Made by a program: the position numbers and the translations under genes. Under the pieces are notes generated by a model, which was not told where the DNA came from, searched no databases, and saw nothing but the letters and a program-made list of their open reading frames with translations. Shown here one piece after another: positions 48,593 to 58,514 of a stretch of DNA of 64,000 nucleotides (positions within the stretch are counted from its first letter, which is position 1; each line of letters starts with the position of its first letter). The DNA comes from Marinobacter fuscus. GTDB taxonomy: Bacteria > Pseudomonadota > Gammaproteobacteria > Pseudomonadales > Oleiphilaceae. The stretch is from NCBI RefSeq assembly GCF_003007675.1, contig NZ_PXNP01000109.1:63389-127388 (forward strand), in the 5' to 3' direction.

Positions 48593-49525
48593 ATGTCAGA
48601 CAGCAGTAGCAGGCCGCCAGCAACCGCCACACCGGGGCACTGGTCGTTCACCCGCTGGAATACCGTGGGCCAACTCGAAGCTCTTGAGGTGAACCACCCA
48701 CTATTCAGGGCCGTGTTATTTCTACAGGGCGCGCAACTTACTCACTTCGCACCGGCAGACGAACGAAACTGGCTGTGGATGAGCGAACTGGCCCGCTTTC
48801 AGCCTGGCCGGGCAATCCGGGGCGGAATGCCGGTGTGCTGGCCCTGGTTCGGCATCCCCGCAAGAAATGCACCCGAAATACGCAAACGCATTCTGAGAGA
48901 CACGCCACACGGGTTTGCCCGAACCTCTTTATGGCGCCTGGAAGATGTGCGTGAAAGCGCCCACGAGGTCGAAATCAGTCTATCGCTGCATGCCAATGAT
49001 GAATTTGCCGCAGTATGGCACGGCCATGCTATGGCTCTGATCACCTTCAGCTTTTCCGTAAGGGGCTGCCAGGTTGGCCTGACCACCACCAACCTTGGCC
49101 GGGATCCCTTGGCTTTCAGTCAGGCCCTGCACACCTACCTGCCCACGGAAGACATCGTCCGAACCCGAATTCTCGGGCTCGGCAGCAGCCAGTACATAGA
49201 CACACTCCAGGGCTGGCAGTACGTTAACCAGGAGGGCCCGGTATATTTTGATGGCGAAGTTGACCGCATTTATGAGGCCGGCGAGCCGGTTAGTCTGGTT
49301 ACGCCGGGCAACAAGCGCATTCTAAACCCGGTTGGCAGCGATTCGACTGTGGTCTGGAACCCCGGGCCGGAGAAAGCGAAGCGGCTTTCCGATTTCCCGG
49401 AGTCCGGGTGGCAAAAAATGCTCTGTATCGAAACCGCTAATGCAGCCTCCGACTACCGCGTCCTTAATGAAGGGCAAAGCCATACCCTGGGCCTGTTTCT
49501 GGGGCGCAAGGGAAAGCGCCCATGA
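48593..49525 (+). CDS. D-hexose-6-phosphate mutarotase (YeaD-like aldose epimerase)
   Basis: A 310-residue protein of the aldose 1-epimerase/YeaD family that interconverts alpha and beta anomers of hexose 6-phosphates. Motifs: FLQGAQLTHFAPADERNWLW, IRGGMPVCWPWFGIP, PHGFARTSLWRLEDV (histidine), VVWNPGPEKAKRLSDFPESG and CIETANAASDYRVL (glutamate). Its stop overlaps the prsK start by four bases (ATGA), so sugar-phosphate metabolism and the exosortase-system kinase may be co-translated. ATG 48593. Confidence 0.88.
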   Translation: MSDSSSRPPATATPGHWSFTRWNTVGQLEALEVNHPLFRAVLFLQGAQLTHFAPADERNWLWMSELARFQPGRAIRGGMPVCWPWFGIPARNAPEIRKRILRDTPHGFARTSLWRLEDVRESAHEVEISLSLHANDEFAAVWHGHAMALITFSFSVRGCQVGLTTTNLGRDPLAFSQALHTYLPTEDIVRTRILGLGSSQYIDTLQGWQYVNQEGPVYFDGEVDRIYEAGEPVSLVTPGNKRILNPVGSDSTVVWNPGPEKAKRLSDFPESGWQKMLCIETANAASDYRVLNEGQSHTLGLFLGRKGKRP

Positions 49526-51678
49526 TCAGCGACCTGAGCGTTATCAGCAACGCTGCCGCATCGGCTGTGTATGGCGTTCTGGCCATACTTGTTGCCTCAC
49601 GTTATCTTCGTCGTGACATCGACCGGGCGCTACTTCTTGCCGCCCTGATTACGTCGGCCTGGTCCGGCATCATGGTTACGCAAAGCCTGACCGGCCACCC
49701 CGGATTCTTTGTGCGCTATCTGCTGGAACTGCTCAGGGATACGTCCTGGATACTTCTGCTCTTCGCCATGCTGCGGGACGGCTTCCGGCAAAGCCACCTG
49801 AACAGTCAGCTCAAACGTGTGCTCGGCACGGCCACCGCCATTCTCATTGTCACACTGTTATCACTGGGCACTCTGGAATTTATTTTCGGGCTCGAATTGG
49901 CCAGCGGTAAGACCAAAGTGCTAGGGCAAATTGCACTGTCGCTGATGGGCCTGTCTCTGGTGGAGCAAATCTGGCGGAACTCACCCTCGTTCGGTCGCTC
50001 CAGCATGAAGTACCTGTGCATTGGTGTGGCAACAATATTTTGCTTCGACTTTTTTATGTACGCCGACGCGCTGCTGTTTGGAGAACTGGCCGACTCTTTC
50101 TGGACCGCCCGGGGTTTTGTGAATGCGGCGCTTATGCCACTGTTTGCAGTCAACGTAATCAATACCCGCAAACAACCCGTTGATTTCCAGCTCTCGCGCA
50201 CGGCCGTCTTTCATGTCGGCACCCTGGTTTTTGCGGGCTCCTATCTGCTGGTTCTGGCCATTGGCGGTTACTACGTTCGGGCACTTGGTGGCGAATGGGG
50301 CGAAGCGCTTCAGGTGCTGTTCATCTCCATCTCTCTCGCCTTCCTGGTCACCCTTCTGGTCTCGCGCCGCATCCGTGCCCGACTAATGGTCTTCATCAGT
50401 CAGAACTTTTTCGATTACAAGTACGACTACCGGGAAGAGTGGCTGAAACTGACGAAAGAGCTGGCCGACCTGAGCGATGACCCACCCCTGCCTGAACGGG
50501 TGGTTCGCACCCTGGCAGGCCTGGTAGAAAGCAATACCGGCGCTATCTGGATCAAGGGTGACAAAGGCGAGTTCATTCTTAATTCAAGCACCAATGTTGC
50601 GCCCCCCAAGTACACCATTATCGACAGCGACTCGGATCTTGTTCGCTTTTTTCAGGAGCGGGAGTGGATCATTGACCTGCACGAATACCGAAGAGACCCC
50701 ATCAGCTACAACCTGTTGGAAATACCCGATGCCATTGCGGACATACCAGAGGCCTGGCTAATCATCCCTCTCTACCTGGATAACGAACTCTATGGACTGG
50801 TGATGGTGGGCTCTCCCTATGCCAAGGTGGAACTGAACTGGGAAAACTTTGACCTGATCAAGGTGGTTGCCCGGCAAACCTGTAACCTGATCGCCCAAAA
50901 CGATGCCCAGAATCGGCTTTCAAGAGCGATGCAATTTGAGGCCGTCAGCAAAGCCAGTGCGTTTATGGTTCACGACCTGAAAACACTGATTGCGCAACTC
51001 TCGCTGCTGGTAAAGAACGCCCCCAGGCACCGAAACAACCCCGCCTTCATCGACGACATGATCTCCACCACGGACCACGCCGTCCGGAAGATGTCCAATC
51101 TGGTAGATCATATCCGCAAGCCTTCGCTGACAAACGACGAGCAGCGAACTCGTCTTGATCTGACGGCTCAGGTGAAAGCGCTCATCGAACACAATAGTCA
51201 TCGAAATCCAGCCCCTGTCCTGCTTGGAGATCCACCAGCCATCAATGTCTATGCGGATGAGGAGCAACTTCGCAGTGTGCTGGATCACCTGATCCAAAAT
51301 GCACAGGACGCAACCCCCCCAACCGGCGAGATCACCCTGAACCTTAAGACCTCAAAAGGCAGCGTGGTGCTGTTTATTCAAGACACAGGTACCGGCATGA
51401 GCGAGGATTTTATCCATACCCGCCTGTTCAAGCCGTTTGAGAGCACCAAAGGGCTGACCGGAATGGGCATTGGCGCCTTCCAGGCCAGAGAGTATATTCA
51501 AGGTCTGGGCGGCTCCATTGATGTAACCAGCGAAGTGGACGTCGGTTCCTGCTTTTCCGTTCGCATCCCTCTGGCAGACACGCCATTCGCCGAGGTTTCC
51601 GGAACCGTGCAAAGCCCGGAGGTGCCAGAATCCGAGCCACCGCGACGCCAGCATGCCGTCAATAAATTAACGCCATGA
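49522..51678 (+). CDS. prsK: PEP-CTERM system sensor histidine kinase PrsK
   Basis: A 718-residue kinase paired with PrsR. The N-terminal ~290 residues contain eight or nine membrane helices. A GAF-like domain (residues ~330-460, SNTGAIWIKGDKGEFILNSS) is followed by a DHp segment FMVHDLKTLIAQLSLLVKNA with the phospho-acceptor H484. The HATPase domain follows (LRSVLDHLIQNAQDATPPTG, FIQDTGTGMSEDFI, STKGLTGMGIGAFQAREYIQ). In exosortase A genomes PrsK/PrsR control PEP-CTERM and EPS genes through sigma-54. It is translationally coupled to the mutarotase gene; the signal sensed is unknown. Confidence 0.93.
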   Translation: MISDLSVISNAAASAVYGVLAILVASRYLRRDIDRALLLAALITSAWSGIMVTQSLTGHPGFFVRYLLELLRDTSWILLLFAMLRDGFRQSHLNSQLKRVLGTATAILIVTLLSLGTLEFIFGLELASGKTKVLGQIALSLMGLSLVEQIWRNSPSFGRSSMKYLCIGVATIFCFDFFMYADALLFGELADSFWTARGFVNAALMPLFAVNVINTRKQPVDFQLSRTAVFHVGTLVFAGSYLLVLAIGGYYVRALGGEWGEALQVLFISISLAFLVTLLVSRRIRARLMVFISQNFFDYKYDYREEWLKLTKELADLSDDPPLPERVVRTLAGLVESNTGAIWIKGDKGEFILNSSTNVAPPKYTIIDSDSDLVRFFQEREWIIDLHEYRRDPISYNLLEIPDAIADIPEAWLIIPLYLDNELYGLVMVGSPYAKVELNWENFDLIKVVARQTCNLIAQNDAQNRLSRAMQFEAVSKASAFMVHDLKTLIAQLSLLVKNAPRHRNNPAFIDDMISTTDHAVRKMSNLVDHIRKPSLTNDEQRTRLDLTAQVKALIEHNSHRNPAPVLLGDPPAINVYADEEQLRSVLDHLIQNAQDATPPTGEITLNLKTSKGSVVLFIQDTGTGMSEDFIHTRLFKPFESTKGLTGMGIGAFQAREYIQGLGGSIDVTSEVDVGSCFSVRIPLADTPFAEVSGTVQSPEVPESEPPRRQHAVNKLTP

Positions 51679-51800
51679 AGGTTTTTTTCTTGCAAGGATT
51701 GCAAAGTGTCAATGAACAGATAAAACTCTAGACAGGAATCGCCGAATCCGTTGTCGTCGGCTACCCTTCACGTACACGGAACAAAGGATTGGTTGTTGTT

Positions 51801-53171
51801 GTGAAGCAACTGTTGATAGTGGAAGATGATCCTGGCCTGCAAAGCCAGATGCGCTGGTGCTTCAGCGATGAAGTAGAAGTTACTGTCGCAGCCGACCGTG
51901 ACTCGGCACTGGCGGCACTTCGCCGTCTGGAGCCTGAAGTCGTCACTCTGGACCTGGGCCTGCCACCCGACCCGGGCGGAGCCTCGGAAGGCTTTGCCCT
52001 GCTGGAGGACATTCTCCGCCTTGCACCCCTGACCAAAGTGATTGTGGTAACCGGCCGAGAAGACAAAGAGAATGCCGTGAAAGCCATCGGCATGGGGGCC
52101 TCCGACTTTTATCAGAAACCTGTCGACGCGGATATTCTGACCTTTGTTGTGAATCGGGCGTTTCGGTTGGCGGAGCTTGAACGGGAAAACCGGGAACTCG
52201 CATTCCAAAGCGCCGGTACCAGCATCAAAGGCATTGTTGCAGCCAGCCCGGAGATGCTTGCGGTTTGCCGAACCCTTGAAAAGGTCGCCCCTACCGACAT
52301 CACGACCCTGATTACCGGAGAGACTGGCACTGGCAAGGAGCTGCTTGCAAAAGCTCTGCACGAGCTAAGCCCCAGAGCAAGTAAACCCTTTGCAGCCATA
52401 AACTGTGCCGCAATTCCTGAAAACTTGCTTGAAAGCGAACTTTTCGGTTTCGAGAAAGGTTCATTCACCGGCGCAACCCATTCGAAAAAAGGCAAGATCG
52501 AAAGTGCAAATGGAGGCACTCTTTTCCTCGACGAAATCGGCGATATGCCGATGGCACTTCAAGCGAAACTATTGCGCTTTTTACAGGAACGGATGATTGA
52601 TCGCGTCGGATCGGTCAACGCGATTGCGGTTGATGTTCGCGTAGTCTGCGCTACCCACCGGAATGTGAGAGAACTTATCGAATCCGGTGATTTCCGGGAA
52701 GATCTGTATTACCGCATCAGCGAAATAACCCTTGATGTTCCGGCCGTTCGCGAACGGAATGGAGACGCCCTCGTTATCGCTCAGTCATTGCTCAAGACTC
52801 TCGGCAAGCAGATGGAGCGCCCCAACCTCACGTACAGTGATGATGCTGCCAACGCAATTCAGTCCTACTCATGGCCAGGAAATGTTCGCGAGATGATTAA
52901 CAAGGTCAAGCGAGCCATCATAATGGCCGATAGCCGACGCGTCTCGGCAGCCGACCTGGAGCTTGATCCCGACAACCAAAGCCAGGGCAATCAGCTAAAC
53001 CTGCGCCAGGTCAGAGAAAATGCAGAACGCAATACGATCCTGCAAGCCCTGCAAAGCTGTAGCTTTAATATGTCACAGGCATCTCGTCTGCTGGGGGTCA
53101 CCCGGCCCACCCTCTACAACCTGACAGACAAATACCGGATTCAAACTTCCACCGAGCCATCGGAAGACTGA
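51801..53171 (+). CDS. prsR: PEP-CTERM system sigma-54 response regulator PrsR
   Basis: A 456-residue NtrC-type activator. The receiver domain has the acidic pocket VEDDPG and the acceptor D51 in VVTLDLGLPPD. The AAA+ domain has Walker A TGETGTGKELLAKALHELS, ESELFGFEKGSFTGATHSKK (a GSFTGA form of the sigma-54 loop) and GGTLFLDEIGDMPMALQAKL. A C-terminal Fis-type HTH is visible as SFNMSQASRLLGVTRPTLYN. The frame opens with a TTG at 51789, but the GTG at 51801 gives MKQLLIVEDD and was preferred. It lies 122 bases after prsK and 48 before prsT. Confidence 0.93.
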   Translation: MKQLLIVEDDPGLQSQMRWCFSDEVEVTVAADRDSALAALRRLEPEVVTLDLGLPPDPGGASEGFALLEDILRLAPLTKVIVVTGREDKENAVKAIGMGASDFYQKPVDADILTFVVNRAFRLAELERENRELAFQSAGTSIKGIVAASPEMLAVCRTLEKVAPTDITTLITGETGTGKELLAKALHELSPRASKPFAAINCAAIPENLLESELFGFEKGSFTGATHSKKGKIESANGGTLFLDEIGDMPMALQAKLLRFLQERMIDRVGSVNAIAVDVRVVCATHRNVRELIESGDFREDLYYRISEITLDVPAVRERNGDALVIAQSLLKTLGKQMERPNLTYSDDAANAIQSYSWPGNVREMINKVKRAIIMADSRRVSAADLELDPDNQSQGNQLNLRQVRENAERNTILQALQSCSFNMSQASRLLGVTRPTLYNLTDKYRIQTSTEPSED

Positions 53172-53219
53172 TCCGCACCGAGGCCCCCAGAATGCATAAG
53201 AACAGGAAGGAATAGAGAC

Positions 53220-55919
53220 ATGAACAAATTAGCAACGTTAACCGCCACGGCTCTATTCGCTGCTATTTTCCTGGTTCTGACAGGCTGCGGTGGTGAAAGC
53301 AACGAAATGACGCAGGAGGAGGTACGATACCTGAGCCACATGGATCAGGCCCGTTTTTTCCAGCGTCAGGGCGAACTTAAAGCCAGCACTCTGGAAGCGC
53401 GAAGCGCTATAGAATTACAGCCCGAAAGCCTGGATCCCTACTTCCTGATAGTCGACAACCTTCTCAAGGCCGGAGACGCACTCAACGCAGAGCGCCAGCT
53501 TAATTGGGTTCTGGAGAATGTTCCTGAGACCCAAATGGGCCCGGAGGCGCTCAACCGCGCATGGCTCATTGCCGCCGAGGCCAAACTGATGCAGGGGAAG
53601 CACCAGGAATCACTTGAAACTCTGAGTAAAATTACCCCTTCAGACCGACATACCGACACGCAAGCCGCACTGCTGCAAGCAGACACCCTTTTTGCGTCCG
53701 GGCAATTGGATCAAGCCTACTCATCCTATGAAAGGGCAAGAGATATTGACCCGGGTGCCATCGGACCGGTCATTGGCTTATCCAGGACAGCGTTCGCCCA
53801 AGGCAATAAGGCACAGTCAAGGCAGCTAATCACCAAAGCTGAAGAACTCGACCCGGAAAGCACGGAGCTTTGGCTGTGGAAGGCTCAAGTGGCACACGCC
53901 GAACAGAACTGGAGTTCAGCCGAAGATTTCTACATCCGAGCTCTGGAAGATATCGGCCAGTACGATGTAATGACTGAGCGCAAGTATGCAACGATTTCCG
54001 CTCTTATTCGGGTTTTAAGAGCTCAGGGAAAACAGTCGGAAGCTTTCGTATATGAAGAAATTCTTGCCAAGTCCGCACCCGGAACTATCAAGAGCAACAT
54101 GATGGCAGCCCAAGAGGCTTTCGAGCAGGGCGACCTGACCAGCGCAGCACGCTATCTGGAGGAGATTCGCAGACAAGCGCCCACTCACGAGCCAAGCGCT
54201 CTGATGTTGGGGCTGATTCGGTTTCGGCAGGGCCGTGTTGAAGAGGCGGAGAAATTACTGGCTCCCGTTGCTGAAACCAGTGATTCGGAAACAGCTACCA
54301 AGTTGCTGGCAGCCACGCGTTTGCAAATGCGCAACCCTCAGGGAGCAAAAGAAATACTCGATACACTCGACAACACGGATTCTGACCCGGAGACATTGGC
54401 ATTGGTGGCAATCGCATCGCTGGCAAGCGGAGATAGCAGCACCGGTGAAGCACTTATGGAGAGGGCCCTGGCATCGAACCCCGACAACCATCAATTAGCG
54501 TTGCGGTATGCCAATTATCTAAGGCAACAGGGAAAATACACGCAGGCAACAGACTTAACAAAACAAGTGCTGGAAAAGGCGCCAGAATTGCATTTGGCAC
54601 GAGGTCTTCTGATAAAGACTCATACAGATTCGGGTAACCTGCCCGCTGCTGTCAATGTCGCATCAGCCTGGCTGAAACAATACCCGGATAATATCGAGGC
54701 CCTTGTTTATCGTGGCAACCTCGCCTTACAGGAAGGAAACCCTGACATAGCCCGCGACTTCTTTACACAGGCCGTGAAAAAAGATCCTGAGGCCCCCGCA
54801 CCGCTGATCGCATTGGGAAGACTGGCGATAAACCAGAGCGCTACCGACGAAGCACGTAAATGGTTCCGCGATGCGGTGAAAGTTGCTCCGAATAACCGCC
54901 AGGCAATCCAGGGGGTTGCAGCGCTGCTTAAGCCTGAAGAGATAGAGCAATTCATGCGAGAAGTTCTTGATAAGGATCCGTCAGCAACAGGTCCACGCCT
55001 CGTTCTCCTGGAGCTGGCCCTTCGCCAGAACAGGACTCAGCAGGCCGATGAGTTGACGGCTTCACTACTGGAGCGTGAAGAAGAAACGAGAGCCTCCCGG
55101 GCGGCACCACTTGTTGCGAATATCTATAACCTTACTGCCGCCAGACTCAGGGAAGAGGGAGAGGCAGAGCGCTCAACCGAAGTACTCAACAGAGCACTCG
55201 CACTTTTCCCGGAAAACGAAGCTATATCGCTCCAGGCAGCCAAACAGGCGTTTTTGGCCGGAAGTGCCGATAAAGCCCGAAGTATTCTGCAAGACGTTAA
55301 AAAGCAGCATCCTGATTCTGCTAACCCCTACTGGACGGAAGCACTGTACTTCGAAAGCCTCAAGGAGTATCGAGAAGCCGCCGAGTTCTACCAACTTGCT
55401 ATGGATAAACGCCCAAGCCCGGGCCTCGTAAGTGACTACGCGGAAGTGCTTGAGAAGGACAACAAGGAAACGGAAGCAATTGCTGTACTGGAATCCGGGG
55501 TTTCCTCCTTCCCGGAACACCCGCCATTGCGGTTGAGACTTGCCATGCTTCAGCAAGCGCAAGGAAGTATGGAGAGCGCCAGGCACCACTACGAGAGCCT
55601 ACTGACGTCCATGCCGGAAAACACTATTGCCCTTAATAATCTGGCCTGGATATATCTTGAAGCGTCGGATCCACGCGCATTAGATGTCGCTCGAAGAGCT
55701 TACAAACTCGCCCCGGAGAATGGTGCCATAGCGGATACCCTTGGATATGTCCTGTTCAAATCCGGTAAACAGGCTGAGAGCCTGCCTTTGCTGGAGGAGG
55801 CTCACAGGCTCCGCGCTGACTCGGAGGAAATAGCATTGCACCTGGCCGAAGCATACCGGGCGGCTGGTATGAATGCAGAGGCGAAGAAAGTTCTGGAGAA
55901 ATTCGGTGGTCAGCACTGA
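53220..55919 (+). CDS. prsT: PEP-CTERM system TPR lipoprotein PrsT
   Basis: An 899-residue lipoprotein: signal with lipobox FLVLTGCGGES, then an almost continuous TPR array (FFQRQGELKASTLEARSAIE, LQADTLFASGQLDQAYSSYE, GNLALQEGNPDIARDFFTQA, NNLAWIYLEASDPRALDVAR). PrsT accompanies XrtA in many genomes and is thought to take part in EPS export or sorting at the outer membrane. It overlaps xrtA by one base (TGATG). Starts ATG 53220 with AGGAAGGA upstream. It is somewhat AT-richer than the housekeeping part of the window. Confidence 0.93.
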   Translation: MNKLATLTATALFAAIFLVLTGCGGESNEMTQEEVRYLSHMDQARFFQRQGELKASTLEARSAIELQPESLDPYFLIVDNLLKAGDALNAERQLNWVLENVPETQMGPEALNRAWLIAAEAKLMQGKHQESLETLSKITPSDRHTDTQAALLQADTLFASGQLDQAYSSYERARDIDPGAIGPVIGLSRTAFAQGNKAQSRQLITKAEELDPESTELWLWKAQVAHAEQNWSSAEDFYIRALEDIGQYDVMTERKYATISALIRVLRAQGKQSEAFVYEEILAKSAPGTIKSNMMAAQEAFEQGDLTSAARYLEEIRRQAPTHEPSALMLGLIRFRQGRVEEAEKLLAPVAETSDSETATKLLAATRLQMRNPQGAKEILDTLDNTDSDPETLALVAIASLASGDSSTGEALMERALASNPDNHQLALRYANYLRQQGKYTQATDLTKQVLEKAPELHLARGLLIKTHTDSGNLPAAVNVASAWLKQYPDNIEALVYRGNLALQEGNPDIARDFFTQAVKKDPEAPAPLIALGRLAINQSATDEARKWFRDAVKVAPNNRQAIQGVAALLKPEEIEQFMREVLDKDPSATGPRLVLLELALRQNRTQQADELTASLLEREEETRASRAAPLVANIYNLTAARLREEGEAERSTEVLNRALALFPENEAISLQAAKQAFLAGSADKARSILQDVKKQHPDSANPYWTEALYFESLKEYREAAEFYQLAMDKRPSPGLVSDYAEVLEKDNKETEAIAVLESGVSSFPEHPPLRLRLAMLQQAQGSMESARHHYESLLTSMPENTIALNNLAWIYLEASDPRALDVARRAYKLAPENGAIADTLGYVLFKSGKQAESLPLLEEAHRLRADSEEIALHLAEAYRAAGMNAEAKKVLEKFGGQH

Positions 55920-57454
55920 TGGAGCGGGCTTCAACAACCGTGTATCTCTGGCTGATATCAATCCCGTTGCTGATAGTCGGGTTATGGGCTGAGTGGCAGT
56001 CTTTCTTCTATCTTTGGTACCACTCCATCATCTACAGCCACGGTTTCCTGGTACTGGGCGGCATTCTATTTCTGTTGTATCAGCGAAGACGCGCCCTGAT
56101 GCAACTGAAGGTATGCGGCTCTGTACCCGGTCTTTTCTTGCTGTCTGGAGCGATTGCCGCCCTTGTCCTTTCTCAAGCGGCGGATATCAGAGTCTTCAGG
56201 CTGGCACTGGTTCCGCCGATCATCGTGTTTTGGGGATGGTCGATATGGGGAAAAGGCTTTGCGTCTGTCGCTGGCGGGCCCGTTTTTCTTCTGATGTTCG
56301 CAGTTCCTGTCTGGGACGACTTCTCCCCTGCCCTTCAACATATCACTGTCTTCTTCAATACGCTTCTGCTGAAAGTCGTAAATATTCCCGCCACTATCCA
56401 CGAGTTCTACATCACACTTGAAGTAGGCACCTTCCTCGTTGAAAACGGCTGCAGTGGTGTCCGCTATCTTATGGTTGCCTTGTTTCTTGCCGCTTTTTAC
56501 GGGCAACTGTATTTCCGGTCAAACCTTAAGACCCTGACCCTGATTCTTACCGCTGGCGCTCTATCCATGGTGGCAAACTGGATACGGGTGTTTGGCATCA
56601 TAGTTTCGGGGCACTACACCAATATGGAAAGTTCGTTGATTGAGGATCATGAACTTTTCGGATGGGCGATTTTTATCGGCATCACATTAGTTCCATTGCT
56701 CTTCATTTCCGCACGGCTTGAGCAAACCAGGAACGCCAAAAATGCCAATTCCTCGACGGCAACTATGACAGGCAATCAGGTGCCCACAAAAGCTACGACT
56801 CTCAGATGGCCCGCCATTGCTTCACTCTTGCTGCTCGCTCCACCACTGCTACCGGCAGCTCTGGATGCAAGAACCGAAAGAATGGCACACTCCTGGGACC
56901 CCCAACTCCCTGACGCCAATCTCGAATGGAGCGGCCCTCTTAAGCACGCCAGCATCTGGCAACCGGACTACGTCGACCCGGATATCGAACATAGCGGTGT
57001 CTATGTTTCGGAAGACCTTGAGCAAGTCCAGGTACAAATTACAGCTTATCAGCGTCAGGCTCAGGAAAAAGAGCTCATCTTTTACAGGAATCAGCTCTTC
57101 AAGCACAAAGACTGGACACTTGTATCCAGAGCCAACCGCTCTCTGGAACTCCCTAAAGGCATCGCACCTGCAACGATAAACGAAACCGTGATTCAAAAAA
57201 ACGGACAAGACTCAGCCGTCATTCTCTGGTCTTGGTACCAGGTTGGCGACCAGCTTACTCACTCAAGAATCGAAGCAAAAGCCCGGGGAGCGCTCAATAA
57301 ACTCAAGGGCGATGCCAGAGGAGCCTTGTGGGCACTGGCAGGGCGTTGTGAAGGTGCGGGTAGTCCGGAGTGCGAACGCCAACGGAGTGTTTTCATGCGC
57401 TTTCTTAATAGCTTGAATGACTCTTATGAAGCAGCAACTAATTTACGCTCATGA
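55919..57454 (+). CDS. xrtA: exosortase A (XrtA) fused to an EpsI-like domain
   Basis: An integral membrane transpeptidase that cleaves and sorts proteins with PEP-CTERM tails. About eight membrane helices fill residues 1-300. The catalytic triad is visible: Cys178 in LVENGCSGVRYLMVALF, Arg223 in NWIRVFGIIVSG, and His244 in EDHELFGWAIFIG. The C-terminal ~210 residues form an EpsI/DUF3485-like domain (SGPLKHASIWQPDYVDPDIE, IEAKARGALNKLKGDARGAL), which in other genomes is a separate protein. It follows prsT by a one-base overlap. The 145-base gap to the convergent pyruvyltransferase gene contains no gene. Confidence 0.93.
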   Translation: MERASTTVYLWLISIPLLIVGLWAEWQSFFYLWYHSIIYSHGFLVLGGILFLLYQRRRALMQLKVCGSVPGLFLLSGAIAALVLSQAADIRVFRLALVPPIIVFWGWSIWGKGFASVAGGPVFLLMFAVPVWDDFSPALQHITVFFNTLLLKVVNIPATIHEFYITLEVGTFLVENGCSGVRYLMVALFLAAFYGQLYFRSNLKTLTLILTAGALSMVANWIRVFGIIVSGHYTNMESSLIEDHELFGWAIFIGITLVPLLFISARLEQTRNAKNANSSTATMTGNQVPTKATTLRWPAIASLLLLAPPLLPAALDARTERMAHSWDPQLPDANLEWSGPLKHASIWQPDYVDPDIEHSGVYVSEDLEQVQVQITAYQRQAQEKELIFYRNQLFKHKDWTLVSRANRSLELPKGIAPATINETVIQKNGQDSAVILWSWYQVGDQLTHSRIEAKARGALNKLKGDARGALWALAGRCEGAGSPECERQRSVFMRFLNSLNDSYEAATNLRS

Positions 57455-57599
57455 GCTGCTAGGTAATCCCCAGGCAGCAGAAAGCCGACGTTCAGGTTAC
57501 TGAGCGGGCTCGAGAGCACAATGTCAGCTCGGTGCCGATCTGTCCGGTGCTGCAGTTCTTATCTGAATTTACGGTATTTAAATAGCACTTTAATGGAAC

Positions 57600-58481
57600 T
57601 TATTTGGCGTATCGCTCGTTGATCAAGCGGACTACGTCCCATAAAGCGTTTTTTCTCTTCTCAAAAATTGAATCGGAGCTAAGCAAAGGTTCCACTGATA
57701 AGTTTACCTTTGAGAGAGCATTTTCCACTCGGCTACGCTTAAATAATTGCCAGGCGTTCTTAAAATTCGAAAAATTTCCCCGCCTATTATCCCAAAACTC
57801 CAGACCAAGGTCTGAAACGTTATATGGAAGATTTACCGAAGCACACCAGTCCTTCCATTTAAAAGGTTCATGAACCAAAAACTTTACCGGAACCCAAGGT
57901 ACCCTAACGGCATCAGCAATAATCGCTCCGTGCATTGCTTCCGTTATAACTTTCGAAGATCTTATTACTTCGACAACAAATTCTTTAGATTCAACACGAG
58001 GACTTAAATACTTTATCCCCAAGCTTTTACACAGATCCTGAAGCCCATTTCCAGATGATAAATCCGACTCAACATGTGGAATAAATGTAACAGGATATCT
58101 CTTGTCAACTTTTTCGTTTGAAATAGCTAAAAGTTCGGGTATCAGTAAGCCAGCGTCTGAAATGGCCAATTCTTCCGGTAGGTCAAGAGCTTTAGCTGAC
58201 AGCGGCCCGCGAACACACGCAAAGTCCCACGTATCATCAAACCTCGACGAATCAAGGCTCCCATAGCCAACCCCACTAGAAAAGACAACCTTCCTTGGGT
58301 AACAATCGACTCTGGACAACTCTCTATCATTTATTATTGTCCCAATTCCAATAAGGCATACATCTTTGCTATCGATTATTGATTCGTCAAATAGTTTTCC
58401 AAGTAAAAACGGGTTTATGTCATCGCCAAAGTTGCACGTACCTCTAGCTTTACTGTAGGACTGATGATAATAAATTCCCAT
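57600..58481 (-). CDS. polysaccharide pyruvyl transferase family protein
   Basis: A 293-residue protein with the family landmarks: NFGDDINPFLLGKLF at the start, ACVRGPLSAKALDLP, ISDAGLLIPELLAI, and ITEAMHGAIIADAVRVPWVP, a motif at the phosphoenolpyruvate site in this fold. It probably adds pyruvate ketals to an exopolysaccharide. The gene is visibly AT-rich (single lines near 40 percent GC) compared with ~57 percent around it, with unusual codons, suggesting acquisition. It faces xrtA tail to tail and is followed by the lipoprotein gene 33 bases upstream in the same direction. Confidence 0.85.
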   Translation of the reverse strand: MGIYYHQSYSKARGTCNFGDDINPFLLGKLFDESIIDSKDVCLIGIGTIINDRELSRVDCYPRKVVFSSGVGYGSLDSSRFDDTWDFACVRGPLSAKALDLPEELAISDAGLLIPELLAISNEKVDKRYPVTFIPHVESDLSSGNGLQDLCKSLGIKYLSPRVESKEFVVEVIRSSKVITEAMHGAIIADAVRVPWVPVKFLVHEPFKWKDWCASVNLPYNVSDLGLEFWDNRRGNFSNFKNAWQLFKRSRVENALSKVNLSVEPLLSSDSIFEKRKNALWDVVRLINERYAK

Positions 58482-58514
58482 GAAACGCCTTATTCAATTA
58501 AAATTTGAGTCTAA

